From Planctomycetaceae bacterium (GTDB lineage Bacteria; Planctomycetota; Planctomycetia; Planctomycetales; Planctomycetaceae): DNA of 64,000 nt. The notes under the pieces were generated by a model. The model saw only the letters and a list, made by a program, of their open reading frames with translations, searched no databases and was not told the DNA's origin. Positions 1 to 8,474 of the stretch are shown one piece after another (position 1 is the first letter of the stretch; the number at the start of each line of letters is the position of its first letter). The translations under genes were made by a program, and so were the position numbers. The stretch spans positions 16,645 through 80,644 of the forward strand of contig JAWKTX010000020.1 of assembly GCA_041398825.1 (NCBI GenBank). The letters run 5' to 3'.

Positions 1-322
1 AAATCAGGCGAGCCACCGCAGGCTCGGCCAGACCTTCGACCATCATGGTGACGTCGCGCACAATTCGTGCCTCAACCTGCGCCACTCCGTCAATTTCATT
101 GAGTCGTGTTGCGACATGCAGGGGAGCCCGTTTAACAGAAGCAAACAGATGGGCGAAGGCAAACCGTCCGTAGTAGGTATCGCGTGTTTCGGAGAGTGAT
201 TCCAGCGTGCTGAGCGACATCACACTGATAGCAACACCACAGGCAATTACGGCAGCAACGGCAACGGCCTGGCCCCGCAGCGTCCAGAGATCGCGAACTA
301 ATTTTCGGTGAATCGCGAGCAT
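1..322 (-). CDS. ABC transporter permease, FtsX/MacB family (3' part beyond the window)
   Basis: Reading the minus strand from an ATG at 322 gives an open frame to the window edge. It starts MLAIHRKLVRDLWTLRG, followed by a hydrophobic segment AVAVAAVIACGVAISVMSL (about residues 19-37), then a soluble stretch with a VAQVEARIVRDV-like segment. This is the usual start of an FtsX-like permease: a short cytosolic N-terminus, TM1, then a periplasmic MacB-like domain. It begins 3 bp after the stop of the ATPase gene on the same strand, so the two form one operon and probably one exporter. The remaining TM segments are outside the window, so the subfamily (lipoprotein release, macrolide or peptide efflux) cannot be decided. 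Confidence 0.75.
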   Translation of the reverse strand, partial: MLAIHRKLVRDLWTLRGQAVAVAAVIACGVAISVMSLSTLESLSETRDTYYGRFAFAHLFASVKRAPLHVATRLNEIDGVAQVEARIVRDVTMMVEGLAEPAVARLI

Positions 323-325
323 GAA

Positions 326-1060
326 TTACCATTCGATCTCGCACGGCAGTTTTTTGTGATCGTTGATACGTTCATCAACAATGCGACCATCCGACATGCT
401 GATCACGCGATCCGCCATCGCTGCAATCGCTGCGTTGTGAGTGATGACGGCCGTTGTTGTGCCAAGTTCTCGATTCACACGCTCAATCACTTCCAGCACC
501 AGAACACCAGTCGTGACATCCAGGGCACCGGTTGGTTCGTCACACAGCAGAACACCCGGCTGCTTGGCAATCGCGCGCGCTATGGCAACCCGCTGCTGTT
601 CACCTCCGGACATCTGAGATGGAAAATGGTTGCGACGTGCTTTCAATCCCACCATTTCCAGCGCGTCGGCAGGTTTCATCGGGTGCTCGCAGATTTCCGT
701 GACCAGAGCGACATTCTCTTCGGCCGTCAAACTGGGAATCAGATTGTAGAACTGAAAGACAAAGCCGACATGATTTCGCCGGAACCGCGTGAGCTGCGAG
801 TCGGTCATGGCCGTAAGCTCGCCGTTGCGAAAAAAAACCCGGCCGGACGTAGGCACATCCAAAGCACCAAGGATGTTCAGCAACGTTGATTTACCACTTC
901 CGGACGGCCCCACCAGGACAACAAACTCTCCTTCATAGAGTTTCACACTCGTGCCGCGCAGGGCAGTCACATCCACTTCGCCCATGCGATATACACGGGT
1001 AATATCGCGCGCTTCAAAAACGGCGGTCCGAGTTTCAGGTTGTAAAGGGGACTTGGACAT
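326..1060 (-). CDS. ABC transporter ATP-binding protein, LolD/MacB type
   Basis: 244 aa, full length for a LolD/MacB-class ATPase. Visible motifs are Walker A GPSGSGKST (about residues 51-59), Q-loop FVFQFYNL, signature MSGGEQQR, Walker B VLLCDEPTGALD and the H-loop VITHN. The family hydrolyses ATP in the cytosol to drive an FtsX-like permease that acts on periplasmic or membrane substrates. The permease gene follows immediately downstream on the same strand. The N-terminal segment RVYRMGEVDVTALRG matches the usual start of this group. The transported substrate cannot be inferred. Confidence 0.9.
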   Translation of the reverse strand: MSKSPLQPETRTAVFEARDITRVYRMGEVDVTALRGTSVKLYEGEFVVLVGPSGSGKSTLLNILGALDVPTSGRVFFRNGELTAMTDSQLTRFRRNHVGFVFQFYNLIPSLTAEENVALVTEICEHPMKPADALEMVGLKARRNHFPSQMSGGEQQRVAIARAIAKQPGVLLCDEPTGALDVTTGVLVLEVIERVNRELGTTTAVITHNAAIAAMADRVISMSDGRIVDERINDHKKLPCEIEW

Positions 1061-1341
1061 TCATGCAGAATCACAGGTGGTCCTGGATGTACGGTAAGCC
1101 GGGATAATATCAGTTTGTCGAATCGCCTGCTGCGCAGCGCGAAATTGATGCCTGACCATCGGACACCTGAACGCGGAAAGTGCGGACACGGGAAGCGGGT
1201 GAAAAGACAAGAGGCTTCAGGTTTAAGGCGTCGGGATCAGAAAAGTGCAGGAACGATTCCTGGCTCACGGCACCGTGTGGTGCCGTGCGTAGCTGCGTTC
1301 GGCCGGCTGTCTTCCAGCCATCACTTATCCACGACCGGCGT

Positions 1342-2733
1342 TCACTCTGCCGGCATCTCTCCGATGCGAAACCATCCGTCCGGGGACTGGTGATGCTGAG
1401 CATTCGCAAAGCGAAGAGGCAGCCCATTCGAGAGCGGATTCACTACACGAAAGACAAGGACATCGGTACCCGTCGGAATTTGTGAATTCTCCAGTGTGAA
1501 CAGCCAGGTACGGTCGGCGTCGCCTGGCAACAACCCTGTAATTTTCCAGTCCGTGGGCCACTGCCGCAAGGTTGCCTGCCTGCTGTCGAACGCTGCCATG
1601 ACTACTTTCCAGTCGTAATAGAATGGCGCGACACCGGTGTTGCGCAGCTGCACTTTCACGTTCGTTCGGCTGGCTTCGTGCTTGATGCTGGTCTGCGTCA
1701 CGTGAAATTCATAGCCCATTTTCTGAACGGCGATGCTGGCATTCTTCACTCGCACGCGGGATTGTTTCTTTTCCATCATGCCCGTATCCAGAAGCCAGCT
1801 GGCATGGGTTTCCCGAACACACTGGCCGAAATCCTGAGCCTGCTTGTGATCGACGTTGTCGTCAAAGATGCTGCCCCAGAGCTCGGGACGGATCTCGCCT
1901 CCGATCGGGTGCGTTTTCCATTTCGACATCGCCGACGGTCCGGCAACTCTCATCGATGGCATAAAGAACCAGCTGTCTTCGTCGCGACCGGTGTCCAGAG
2001 TAGCCCATGCGAAGGAGTCATCATGGTAACCAAACGGTCGGTGTGCGTTCTTCGTGTACAGCCAGTGATCATCCCCGGTGGGATATCGCAGGAGGATCGG
2101 AGTCACACGGAACGCAGCAGTAAATGCATTCAGCACTTCGGCCTGAGTTTCCTTTGATGCAAACAGATCCTGCCGAGGGTATTCGTGCCATTCGCCCCAT
2201 AGCCCCAGCAACCCTGCTGTCAGGAAACCGATGCGTGGGTCTCCGTCATATTTCTTCCCCATCGCAGTTACAAAACTCTGCATGGCCCTGCGAAGACGAG
2301 GATCGTTGTAGTCGGGAGTGTGAACTTTTGCCGGAGGAAATGGGTCCATCGCTTCATTCAGCCACGTCGTCACCTTCAATCCGTCTTTGATCAGGAATTC
2401 AGGGATGCCGTTGTCAAACCCGGGATACACCATCCAGATGCGAAGAACGGTCTGATGTCCGCGTGAAGCAACATCGTTGAGCAGTTCTTCCAGCGGCTGC
2501 CAGTTGAACTCGTCCATGCCGGTCATCAGTTGACCGAGCGGCAGAGAATTGAATTCCATGCTGTGCGGAAAGTTGTTTCGCTTCTCACCGGAATAAGGCA
2601 CCAGTCCCTTCAGAGGATTGTCGATGGCGGCAGGCACGTATTCCAACGGCTCGCCAGCCTGGCAACGAGAAACGGCCAGCAGCGACGCCCACAGAATCAA
2701 CATGAAAAGAATCGACGGCGGGCGAAGCAACAC
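1342..2733 (-). CDS. secreted DUF4832-type protein
   Basis: The open frame reaches 2844, but I prefer a GTG start at 2733 because AGGAG lies 8 nt upstream; this gives 463 aa beginning MLLRPPSILFMLILWASLL. That start is a good signal peptide with cleavage near SRCQAG. The mature protein begins with YVPAAIDNPLKGLVPY, the N-terminal hallmark of DUF4874/DUF4832 proteins, which combine a TIM-barrel-like region (here with WGEWHEYP) and a C-terminal beta-sandwich. These proteins are thought to be carbohydrate-related, but no reaction is established. The gene stands alone; about 280 bp separate it from the ABC ATPase, and I see no gene in that gap. Confidence 0.7.
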   Translation of the reverse strand: MLLRPPSILFMLILWASLLAVSRCQAGEPLEYVPAAIDNPLKGLVPYSGEKRNNFPHSMEFNSLPLGQLMTGMDEFNWQPLEELLNDVASRGHQTVLRIWMVYPGFDNGIPEFLIKDGLKVTTWLNEAMDPFPPAKVHTPDYNDPRLRRAMQSFVTAMGKKYDGDPRIGFLTAGLLGLWGEWHEYPRQDLFASKETQAEVLNAFTAAFRVTPILLRYPTGDDHWLYTKNAHRPFGYHDDSFAWATLDTGRDEDSWFFMPSMRVAGPSAMSKWKTHPIGGEIRPELWGSIFDDNVDHKQAQDFGQCVRETHASWLLDTGMMEKKQSRVRVKNASIAVQKMGYEFHVTQTSIKHEASRTNVKVQLRNTGVAPFYYDWKVVMAAFDSRQATLRQWPTDWKITGLLPGDADRTWLFTLENSQIPTGTDVLVFRVVNPLSNGLPLRFANAQHHQSPDGWFRIGEMPAE

Positions 2734-3094
2734 TGCGGGCACTCCTGCAAATCGTAATATCGTTCTGTACGGCTGAATCTTGACCTGCGGCGGACCACAA
2801 TGCAAAAGGGCTCCATACAAAAGAGCACCGGTCACGGACCCCACTCGGTGAACGCAGGCATAGGGCCAGGCAAAGTGGAGGGCAAGACGAGCGTTCTGCC
2901 GTTAGAACAGAGATCCAGGGTGATGAGAACTGCATGGCTGGCCCGGCCTCCTGCAATTCCATGGAATGAGTGACTCCGGAACCTGTGAGCGACAGGCAAT
3001 CGGGAACGGGCGACCCGCTTCAACCGTCACATTCGGCTCGATGGACACGTATCGCGTCGGACGTCATTCAGGAAGGCAGGTTTTCCATGACAAT

Positions 3095-3113
3095 ATCGGC
3101 AGAATTTGCCGAT
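3095..3113 (+). promoter_or_regulatory. 19-bp palindromic motif upstream of the ftsL-like gene
   Basis: ATCGGCAGAATTTGCCGAT is an interrupted palindrome (ATCGGCA...TGCCGAT) lying 75 bp before the ftsL-like start. The same motif with one central change is found upstream of csrA on the minus strand (12701-12719). It could be a dimeric regulator's operator or an RNA hairpin; the sequence does not decide. The rest of 2734-3188 holds no gene I can support apart from the hairpin at 3141-3160. Confidence 0.5.
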
Positions 3114-3140
3114 ACGCGGGGAAGGCAAACATTGAAGACG

Positions 3141-3160
3141 CACAGACAGGGATGTCTGTG
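3141..3160 (+). promoter_or_regulatory. leader hairpin before the ftsL-like gene
   Basis: CACAGACA, a GGGA loop and TGTCTGTG form a perfect 8-bp stem, followed by TTTT. This looks like a terminator or attenuator but it lies only 28 bp upstream of the ftsL-like start codon at 3189, so it would sit in the 5' leader of the ftsL-ftsI transcript. Its function is inferred from structure alone. Confidence 0.4.
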
Positions 3161-3188
3161 TTTTCACAGCGCCTCACGGGTGGAAGAC

Positions 3189-3590
3189 ATGTTCTTTCGA
3201 TTTGCCGCATCTCTCATTCTTGTCGTCATGGTCTCTATGGCGGGTGTCATGCTGGAAAAGCAGACGCTCCAACTGCGTCGATCCATCAGCCGTCAGTACT
3301 ATCAAACCGATCTCCTGATAGAGCAACAGGTGGCCTTGAGACTTGAGACTCAGCGACTGACTGCTCCTGCGCAGCTTTCCACATTGCGAGCCGCCGTCAT
3401 CGATCGGCGTAACAGTCGACAGAATCCATTGAAAAGTTCGCAGGCGTCAACCTCCGGAATGCGCGAACCGAGTCCACCCGGCGACAACGCGTCAAACGAC
3501 CGGAATTCTTCTCACCCTAACCCCGGTGAATCGGGACGACTTCCGCTTCTGCGATTCCAGCATCCCTTCAGTCCCAGAGGAATCGACTGA
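3189..3590 (+). CDS. FtsL-like bitopic membrane protein
   Basis: 133 aa from ATG 3189. A short N-terminus is followed by one TM segment FRFAASLILVVMVSMAGVML (about residues 3-22). Next comes a heptad-like stretch, EKQTLQLRRSISRQY to LRLETQRLTAPAQL (about residues 23-65), that includes the RL.aP..L signature found where the FtsL/DivIC coiled coil ends. The C-terminal half is Pro/Ser/Asn-rich and probably disordered. The stop codon overlaps the ATG of the downstream ftsI (TGATG), the standard ftsL-ftsI order of dcw clusters. In other bacteria FtsL scaffolds and activates FtsI/FtsW. The identification rests on topology, coiled coil and gene order, as primary similarity of FtsL proteins is always weak. 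Confidence 0.65.
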   Translation: MFFRFAASLILVVMVSMAGVMLEKQTLQLRRSISRQYYQTDLLIEQQVALRLETQRLTAPAQLSTLRAAVIDRRNSRQNPLKSSQASTSGMREPSPPGDNASNDRNSSHPNPGESGRLPLLRFQHPFSPRGID

Positions 3591-5284
3591 TGGCCGACTG
3601 GCGAATTCGATTTCCAGGAGCCATCATTCTTCTGGGGTGGTTATTGCTCATCGGCCGACTGATTCAGATTCAGGGAGCCCAGCGAGAACTCATGAATAAC
3701 CGAGTGCAGCGCCAAAGCCACTTCTCTGAAGTGATTGCAGCCCGCCCCGGGGAAATCCTGGACCGTCATGGTCATGTCCTGGCCATGACAATCACGCGGG
3801 ACAGCTTGTTTGCGATTCCCGATGCCATTGACGACCCCTGGGAGTTTGCCTGGAAAACGAGCTCTGTCCTGAACATTGATGCCGACCAGGTCTATCGAAA
3901 GATACTGGAACATTCCGACAAACGCTTTCTCTGGATTCGTCGCCGACTTTCGGAAGAGCAGCGTGCGGCATTCCTGGCTTTGAACCTGCCGAGACAAACA
4001 TGGGGATTGCGTCGCGAGTATCAACGGCAGTACCCGCAGGGATCGTACGCCGCACATGTTCTTGGCATGCGGGACATCGATAACATCGGACGCGGGGGGC
4101 TGGAAGAGAGTCTGCACGAATTCATTCGCGGACAGGATGGCTCACGCTTCATGACACGAGATGCTCGCGGGCTGATCATGGAAGTCGCTGCGGATCGGTC
4201 TGAATCTCCCGTTCACGGACAGACCGTTGTTTCCACCATTGACCTGTTGACGCAGATTGAAACGGAGCGGCAACTGGATGAACTTATGGCCAAATGGAAT
4301 CCCGTCGGCGCGTGTGCCATTGTGATGGAACCAGTCACAGGCGAAATTCTTGCAATGGCTTCGCGCCCGGCCTTCGACCCCAACAACCTCCGGCAGGTCG
4401 AAGATTCCGCATGGAAAAACCTCGCGGTATCCGCGTTCTTTGAACCAGGCTCCACTTTTAAACCATTCATCGTCGCCTGGGCACTACAGCACAATCTGCT
4501 TCGCAAAGAGGAACTGATCGATTGTGCTTTCGGCGTCTATCGAATGGGCAAACGAATTCTGCACGATCATCATTCCTATGGTGACCTGAGCGTCGAAGAC
4601 GTGCTGGTAAAATCCAGCAATATCGGGATGGCTAAAATCGCAGAACGGATGGGAATGGACGCTCTCTATGACGCCACGGTGCAGTTTGGATTTGGTCGCC
4701 GCACCGGCATAGAAATCCCGGGAGAACTGACAGGTTTATTGCGTCCGATTTCCCAATGGACTGATTATTCGCTTGGATCCATCCCCATGGGTCAGGAACT
4801 GGCTGTTACCCCGCTGCAGCTGATTACCGCCCACGCTGCCATCGCGAATGGAGGACGACTTGTTCGACCGCGACTGCTCAAACACGACAGGACATCCGGT
4901 TCAGTCTCACAGGAAATTGCACTGGCAGAAGCATCGGCACAGGTAGAATCCAGCGTCCTGAATGGTCATATCTGCAACTGGCTCGTTCAGAACCCGATGA
5001 AACAGGTTGTCGAAAGAGGCACAGGCAAATCGGCCCGCATCAAAGGACTCAGCATTTTTGGCAAAACAGGGACAGCGCAGAAACTGGACCCAGAGACCGG
5101 CCGCTATTCAGACAAAGCCTGGGTGCTGTCTTTTATCTGCGGTGCCCCGGCGGAAGACCCCCAGGTTCTGGTACTTGTTATGGTCGACGAACCTCGTGCA
5201 GATGGAACACAATACGGTGGAACCGTAGCAGCGCCAACTGCGGCAAGGATACTGGAATTTGCGCTACAACGGGCCAGCAACTGA
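3590..5284 (+). CDS. ftsI: penicillin-binding protein, FtsI/PBP2 class
   Basis: 564 aa. An N-terminal membrane anchor (about residues 9-25, AIILLGWLLLIGRLIQI) leads into the PBP dimerisation domain (RPGEILDRHGHVLA) and a C-terminal transpeptidase domain. The three active-site motifs are present: SxxK as STFK (Ser about 288), SxN as SSN (about 342-344), and KTG in FGKTGTAQK (about 492). The enzyme cross-links peptidoglycan peptides at the outer face of the cytoplasmic membrane and is inhibited by beta-lactams. It is translationally coupled to the ftsL-like gene. The class lacks the transglycosylase domain. Length and motifs are normal, so it looks catalytically competent, which is notable in a phylum that lacks FtsZ. 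Confidence 0.9.
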   Translation: MADWRIRFPGAIILLGWLLLIGRLIQIQGAQRELMNNRVQRQSHFSEVIAARPGEILDRHGHVLAMTITRDSLFAIPDAIDDPWEFAWKTSSVLNIDADQVYRKILEHSDKRFLWIRRRLSEEQRAAFLALNLPRQTWGLRREYQRQYPQGSYAAHVLGMRDIDNIGRGGLEESLHEFIRGQDGSRFMTRDARGLIMEVAADRSESPVHGQTVVSTIDLLTQIETERQLDELMAKWNPVGACAIVMEPVTGEILAMASRPAFDPNNLRQVEDSAWKNLAVSAFFEPGSTFKPFIVAWALQHNLLRKEELIDCAFGVYRMGKRILHDHHSYGDLSVEDVLVKSSNIGMAKIAERMGMDALYDATVQFGFGRRTGIEIPGELTGLLRPISQWTDYSLGSIPMGQELAVTPLQLITAHAAIANGGRLVRPRLLKHDRTSGSVSQEIALAEASAQVESSVLNGHICNWLVQNPMKQVVERGTGKSARIKGLSIFGKTGTAQKLDPETGRYSDKAWVLSFICGAPAEDPQVLVLVMVDEPRADGTQYGGTVAAPTAARILEFALQRASN

Positions 5285-5355
5285 AACAGAACCGCTTTCC
5301 GCCTCTCGTGTTCTGTACCCCGCATTCAGTTCCCCGTATGCAGACGCCGGGTGCT

Positions 5356-6747
5356 TTATTCCTGCTTCGCAGCAATGCAGTACAGGTACCTGCTGGACCG
5401 AATAAACAATTGTCCGTCGCTGACCGCAGGCGTCGCGCTGAATTCTTCGTCATTGTTCGTGACACGGTTCACCGCAAGTTGTTGCAGTGTATCGGTGGCC
5501 TTCAGCACGTAAATGTCGCCATTTCGCGCCGTGTAAAAGATCTTCCCGTCAGCAATGATGGCAGACGCGTAATCGGAGGCTCCACCAAAGCCACGGGTGC
5601 GTTGCCGACCGGTTCCCGGACCGCCGCTTTCTTCAGGCTGGTTGCTGGCAGCTGGTGCGATGTTATTTGTCAGCCGCCCCTGAAAAATGCGTTCTCCCGT
5701 GACCGCGTTCATGCAATTCACGACTTTGTTCGAGAAGTAATAGATCCGGCCGTCATACACCACCGGCGTACCAAATCGGCTGCTGTCACGACCGCTCCAA
5801 ATGACGTGCGTCTTTGTAACATCTCCCTTTCCCCCGGCCTTCACGGCAATCGAACCGCCACCTCGACCTTCGATTGCGTAGATCATTCCGTCAGCTTCAA
5901 CAACGCTGGAACTGAATTGATCCGTTTCCATAGCTTCGCAGAACCATCGCAGTTTTCCGGTTTCAGGATTCAGACCCCAGATTTCATTGGGGGCCCCGAT
6001 CACGACATCTGTCCTGCCGTCGGAAGTGACTTCAATGGGAGTTCCCCAGACATTCCCCAGCCCTTCCGACTCAGCTCGCCAGATTTCCTTGCCCGTTCCG
6101 GCATCAAATCCGATGACCGCGCGAGATTCCGGCCCGGCCGGGACGATCAGAATATTTCCCGAGAGAACAGGACTCGACGAAGAACCCCAGCGACGCGGAT
6201 CGGATTCGAGACCCACAGGTGCATGCCAGAGTTCCCGACCATCCAGGTCCCAGGCAAATACACCCGACTTGCCGAAGAAAGCATAAATGTGCTTTCCATC
6301 TGAGACGGGCGTATGCGAGGCATATCCATGCTCAGGAACACCCATCCCCGAATAAGGGTCTTCAGGCAGGACCGCCTTCACCGTTTTCTGCCAAAGCACA
6401 GTTCCGTCTGCCCGGTCGAAGCAAACCATGCTCCGCGTGAGATCTTCTTGTTCGCCGGGCTCACGGCGGTCCAGTCCATAACCGTCATAACAAGTGACAA
6501 AGACCCTGCTGCCGACAACCACTGGACAGGAGACGCCAGCCCCGGGGACGGCAACCTTCCATTTGAGATTCTTTGTTGGCCCCCATTCAGCCGGAACAGG
6601 AGCTTTGTCCAGGCACACACCTGAACCGTTCGGGCCGCGGAACCGAAGCCAGTCTTCGCATTGTCCGACAGAAAAACAAACTGCGGCCGGCAATAACACT
6701 GCCAGTAGTTTTCGAAAACGTGGTCTGCTAAGGAATCCAGGGACCAT
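5356..6747 (-). CDS. secreted PQQ-type beta-propeller protein
   Basis: The frame extends to 6942, but ATG 6747 is preferred because it has a GGGAG Shine-Dalgarno and starts a good signal peptide (MVPGFLSRPRFRKLLAVLLPAAVCFSVGQCED). The 463-aa product begins WLRFRGPNGSG and contains repeated W-motif blades such as VLWQKTV, GRELWHAPVG, GKEIWRAESEG and GKLRWFCEA. These are PQQ-like/BamB-like propeller repeats, common in planctomycete secreted proteins, where they often sit in operons with polysaccharide or redox genes. I see no quinoprotein dehydrogenase catalytic motif, so a structural or ligand-binding role is as likely as enzymatic activity. A paralogue is encoded at 8475-9755. Confidence 0.8.
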   Translation of the reverse strand: MVPGFLSRPRFRKLLAVLLPAAVCFSVGQCEDWLRFRGPNGSGVCLDKAPVPAEWGPTKNLKWKVAVPGAGVSCPVVVGSRVFVTCYDGYGLDRREPGEQEDLTRSMVCFDRADGTVLWQKTVKAVLPEDPYSGMGVPEHGYASHTPVSDGKHIYAFFGKSGVFAWDLDGRELWHAPVGLESDPRRWGSSSSPVLSGNILIVPAGPESRAVIGFDAGTGKEIWRAESEGLGNVWGTPIEVTSDGRTDVVIGAPNEIWGLNPETGKLRWFCEAMETDQFSSSVVEADGMIYAIEGRGGGSIAVKAGGKGDVTKTHVIWSGRDSSRFGTPVVYDGRIYYFSNKVVNCMNAVTGERIFQGRLTNNIAPAASNQPEESGGPGTGRQRTRGFGGASDYASAIIADGKIFYTARNGDIYVLKATDTLQQLAVNRVTNNDEEFSATPAVSDGQLFIRSSRYLYCIAAKQE

Positions 6748-6874
6748 CGAACACTCCCGATAAAATAAGAGCCCGCAATGAACAAACGGCAGACAGCAAA
6801 GCAGCCACGAACAGCTGTATGAACTGAACGTGGCTGCAGTCATCGTGTTTTCGATTGCGTGAGACGCAAAGGGT

Positions 6875-7672
6875 TTATTCTGCTTCAGGCCGGCGAGGTC
6901 GACCTTCTCCGCCCCGATTTTCTCCACCCCGACCTTCTCCACCTCGACCGCGACCGAACTCCTGCGACATTTTGCCCAGCTCTTCGCGGCTCAGCTTTCC
7001 GTCTTTGTCGGCATCGAATTCAAACATGCGATCAATGAATCCCTGTGGCCCCGCGCCGGGTCCGCCGGCTGGTGCTCCCCGACCTTCTGCATCCCGCCCA
7101 CGTTCGCCATCGCGGCCACGTTCGCCGTCGCGGCCACGTTCCTCAGGCCGACGTTCGCCATCCGGGCGTTCGCTTCGATCTCTTGACATGCGGGCCAGTT
7201 CTTCACGCGAAGCAGCGCCATCTTTATCTGTATCGGCACGCTCGATCATTGCCTGCATGCGTTCACCGACTTCATCTTTGGTCAGTTTTCCGTCGCCATT
7301 CTTATCCTGCTGCATCAGCCGGTTCAACATTTCGTCGCCGCCCTGTCCGCGACCACTGTCGCCACCTGGAGGTCCAAATCCGGGACCGCCGCCCCCTGGA
7401 AAACTCGGGCGAATCTCGTCCTCCGTAAGCTTCCCATCATTGTTCTTGTCCAGGGCCTTTAATGCCGCAGCAGCTCCATCGATCTCAGCAGCGGAAATTG
7501 TTCCATCTTTGTCAGCATCCAACGCTGCCATCACCGGCAGAGCACGCATCATGCCCGGCCCACCGAAACCTGGTCCGCCAAAACCTGGTCGACCACCAGG
7601 TGGTTGCGCCAGAACTGAACCAGCCGTCGCGGCCACCCAACAGACACCTACAGCTACCGAGAATTTTTTCAT
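6875..7672 (-). CDS. secreted EF-hand protein with Gly/Arg-rich repeats
   Basis: Start ATG 7672 (MKKFSVAVGVCWVAATAGSVLAQ, a clear signal peptide); the longer frame to 7822 lacks support. The 265-aa product has five EF-hand loops: DADKDGTISAAE, DKNNDGKLTEDE, DKNGDGKLTKDE, DTDKDGAASREE and DADKDGKLSREE, which would bind calcium outside the cytoplasm. The loops are separated by Gly/Pro-rich linkers. Between loops 4 and 5 there is a short tandem repeat (GRDGER units), visible in DNA near 7100-7145 as repeated cgttcgcc-type units, and the C-terminus is RGGEGRGGE-rich. Such proteins are abundant in planctomycetes; no specific partner can be named. Confidence 0.8.
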   Translation of the reverse strand: MKKFSVAVGVCWVAATAGSVLAQPPGGRPGFGGPGFGGPGMMRALPVMAALDADKDGTISAAEIDGAAAALKALDKNNDGKLTEDEIRPSFPGGGGPGFGPPGGDSGRGQGGDEMLNRLMQQDKNGDGKLTKDEVGERMQAMIERADTDKDGAASREELARMSRDRSERPDGERRPEERGRDGERGRDGERGRDAEGRGAPAGGPGAGPQGFIDRMFEFDADKDGKLSREELGKMSQEFGRGRGGEGRGGENRGGEGRPRRPEAE

Positions 7673-7994
7673 GGCTCTGACCTCGTTATCCTGATTGGAA
7701 TTGACACAGAAAGGATTCAAATGCATCGCATTGACAGGTCCCGGAAGATTCCGCTCGTTGTCAAGACGAATTGTGATTTCAGCATGCGGGCCGCATGAGC
7801 CGTTAAACACGAAATGCCACAATCGGCGCCGCTAATTCATGATTTCCGTCCCAAAACTGGTGAGCATTCCGCGATGTTGGTCAGTGCACGATTGATTTAC
7901 TGGACAACCGGGGCCGGATTCGCTGGAATGCAGGGCTTCCATCGTAACTCCGGCATGATCGGTTTGGCTCAACTCTTAGTTCGCGAAGATACTT
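7673..7994. other. divergent intergenic region
   Basis: 322 bp between the EF-hand gene (minus) and the His-tailed membrane protein gene (plus). It must carry the promoters for both directions. I found no convincing -35/-10 pair, RNA gene or repeat in it. Confidence 0.4.
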
Positions 7995-8453
7995 ATGGAC
8001 GCCCTTTTCAACCTCATCCAAAGCCTGGTCAATGTTTTCTGGTCATTGCTGGATGTTGTGCTGGCTCTCGTGCACGTCATCCTGCCGTGGCTCCCTCTAA
8101 TCGCGTGGCTGGCCTACTGGACGTTCGCCGTCAACTGGTCGAAGGCACTGCCAATTATCTGGCGTGGAGGCTGGATTGGCATCGTGTTGCTGATGTTTAT
8201 CGCCATGATGGTCTGGGGGGCTGTTGATCCTCCGGTTGAAAACCACCTGATCTTTGGGTTGAAAGTGGGCAACTACACTGGCAAATTTGTTTACGTGACG
8301 CTGCTGACATGCATGGCCCTGCTTTGCGGAGCAGCTCAACTCTCGGGTTACTTCGGGAAGCTTTGCGACTTTCCGGACCCGCCGGAAGAGAGTCACAGCG
8401 ACCACTCTCACAACGACCACTCTCACGATGACCACGCTCACGCTGCCCACTAA
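7995..8453 (+). CDS. small membrane protein with His-rich C-terminal tail
   Basis: 152 aa. Four hydrophobic segments can be drawn: NVFWSLLDVVLALVHVIL, LPLIAWLAYWTFAV, GGWIGIVLLMFIAMMVWGAV, and VYVTLLTCMALLCGAAQL. The last 20 residues are a His/Asp repeat (HSDHSHNDHSHDDHAHAAH) typical of divalent-metal (Zn, Ni, Co) binding tails. It is the first gene of a tight operon: 21 bp separate it from a PQQ propeller gene, which overlaps a sugar-type ABC ATPase gene, which overlaps the permease gene. I do not recognise a named family. A role in metal sensing or buffering at the membrane is an inference from the tail alone. Confidence 0.7.
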   Translation: MDALFNLIQSLVNVFWSLLDVVLALVHVILPWLPLIAWLAYWTFAVNWSKALPIIWRGGWIGIVLLMFIAMMVWGAVDPPVENHLIFGLKVGNYTGKFVYVTLLTCMALLCGAAQLSGYFGKLCDFPDPPEESHSDHSHNDHSHDDHAHAAH

Positions 8454-8474
8454 ACCTCAAAAGGGTCCTCCCAA

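Noticed and set aside
5308..6303. A 331-codon plus-strand ORF.
   Set aside because: It is antisense to the PQQ propeller gene, has no domain or signal, and arises from the high-GC3 shadow of that gene.
6855..7694. A 279-codon plus-strand ORF rich in Pro, Arg and Ser.
   Set aside because: Antisense to the EF-hand gene; its composition mirrors the Gly/Arg-rich repeats on the other strand.
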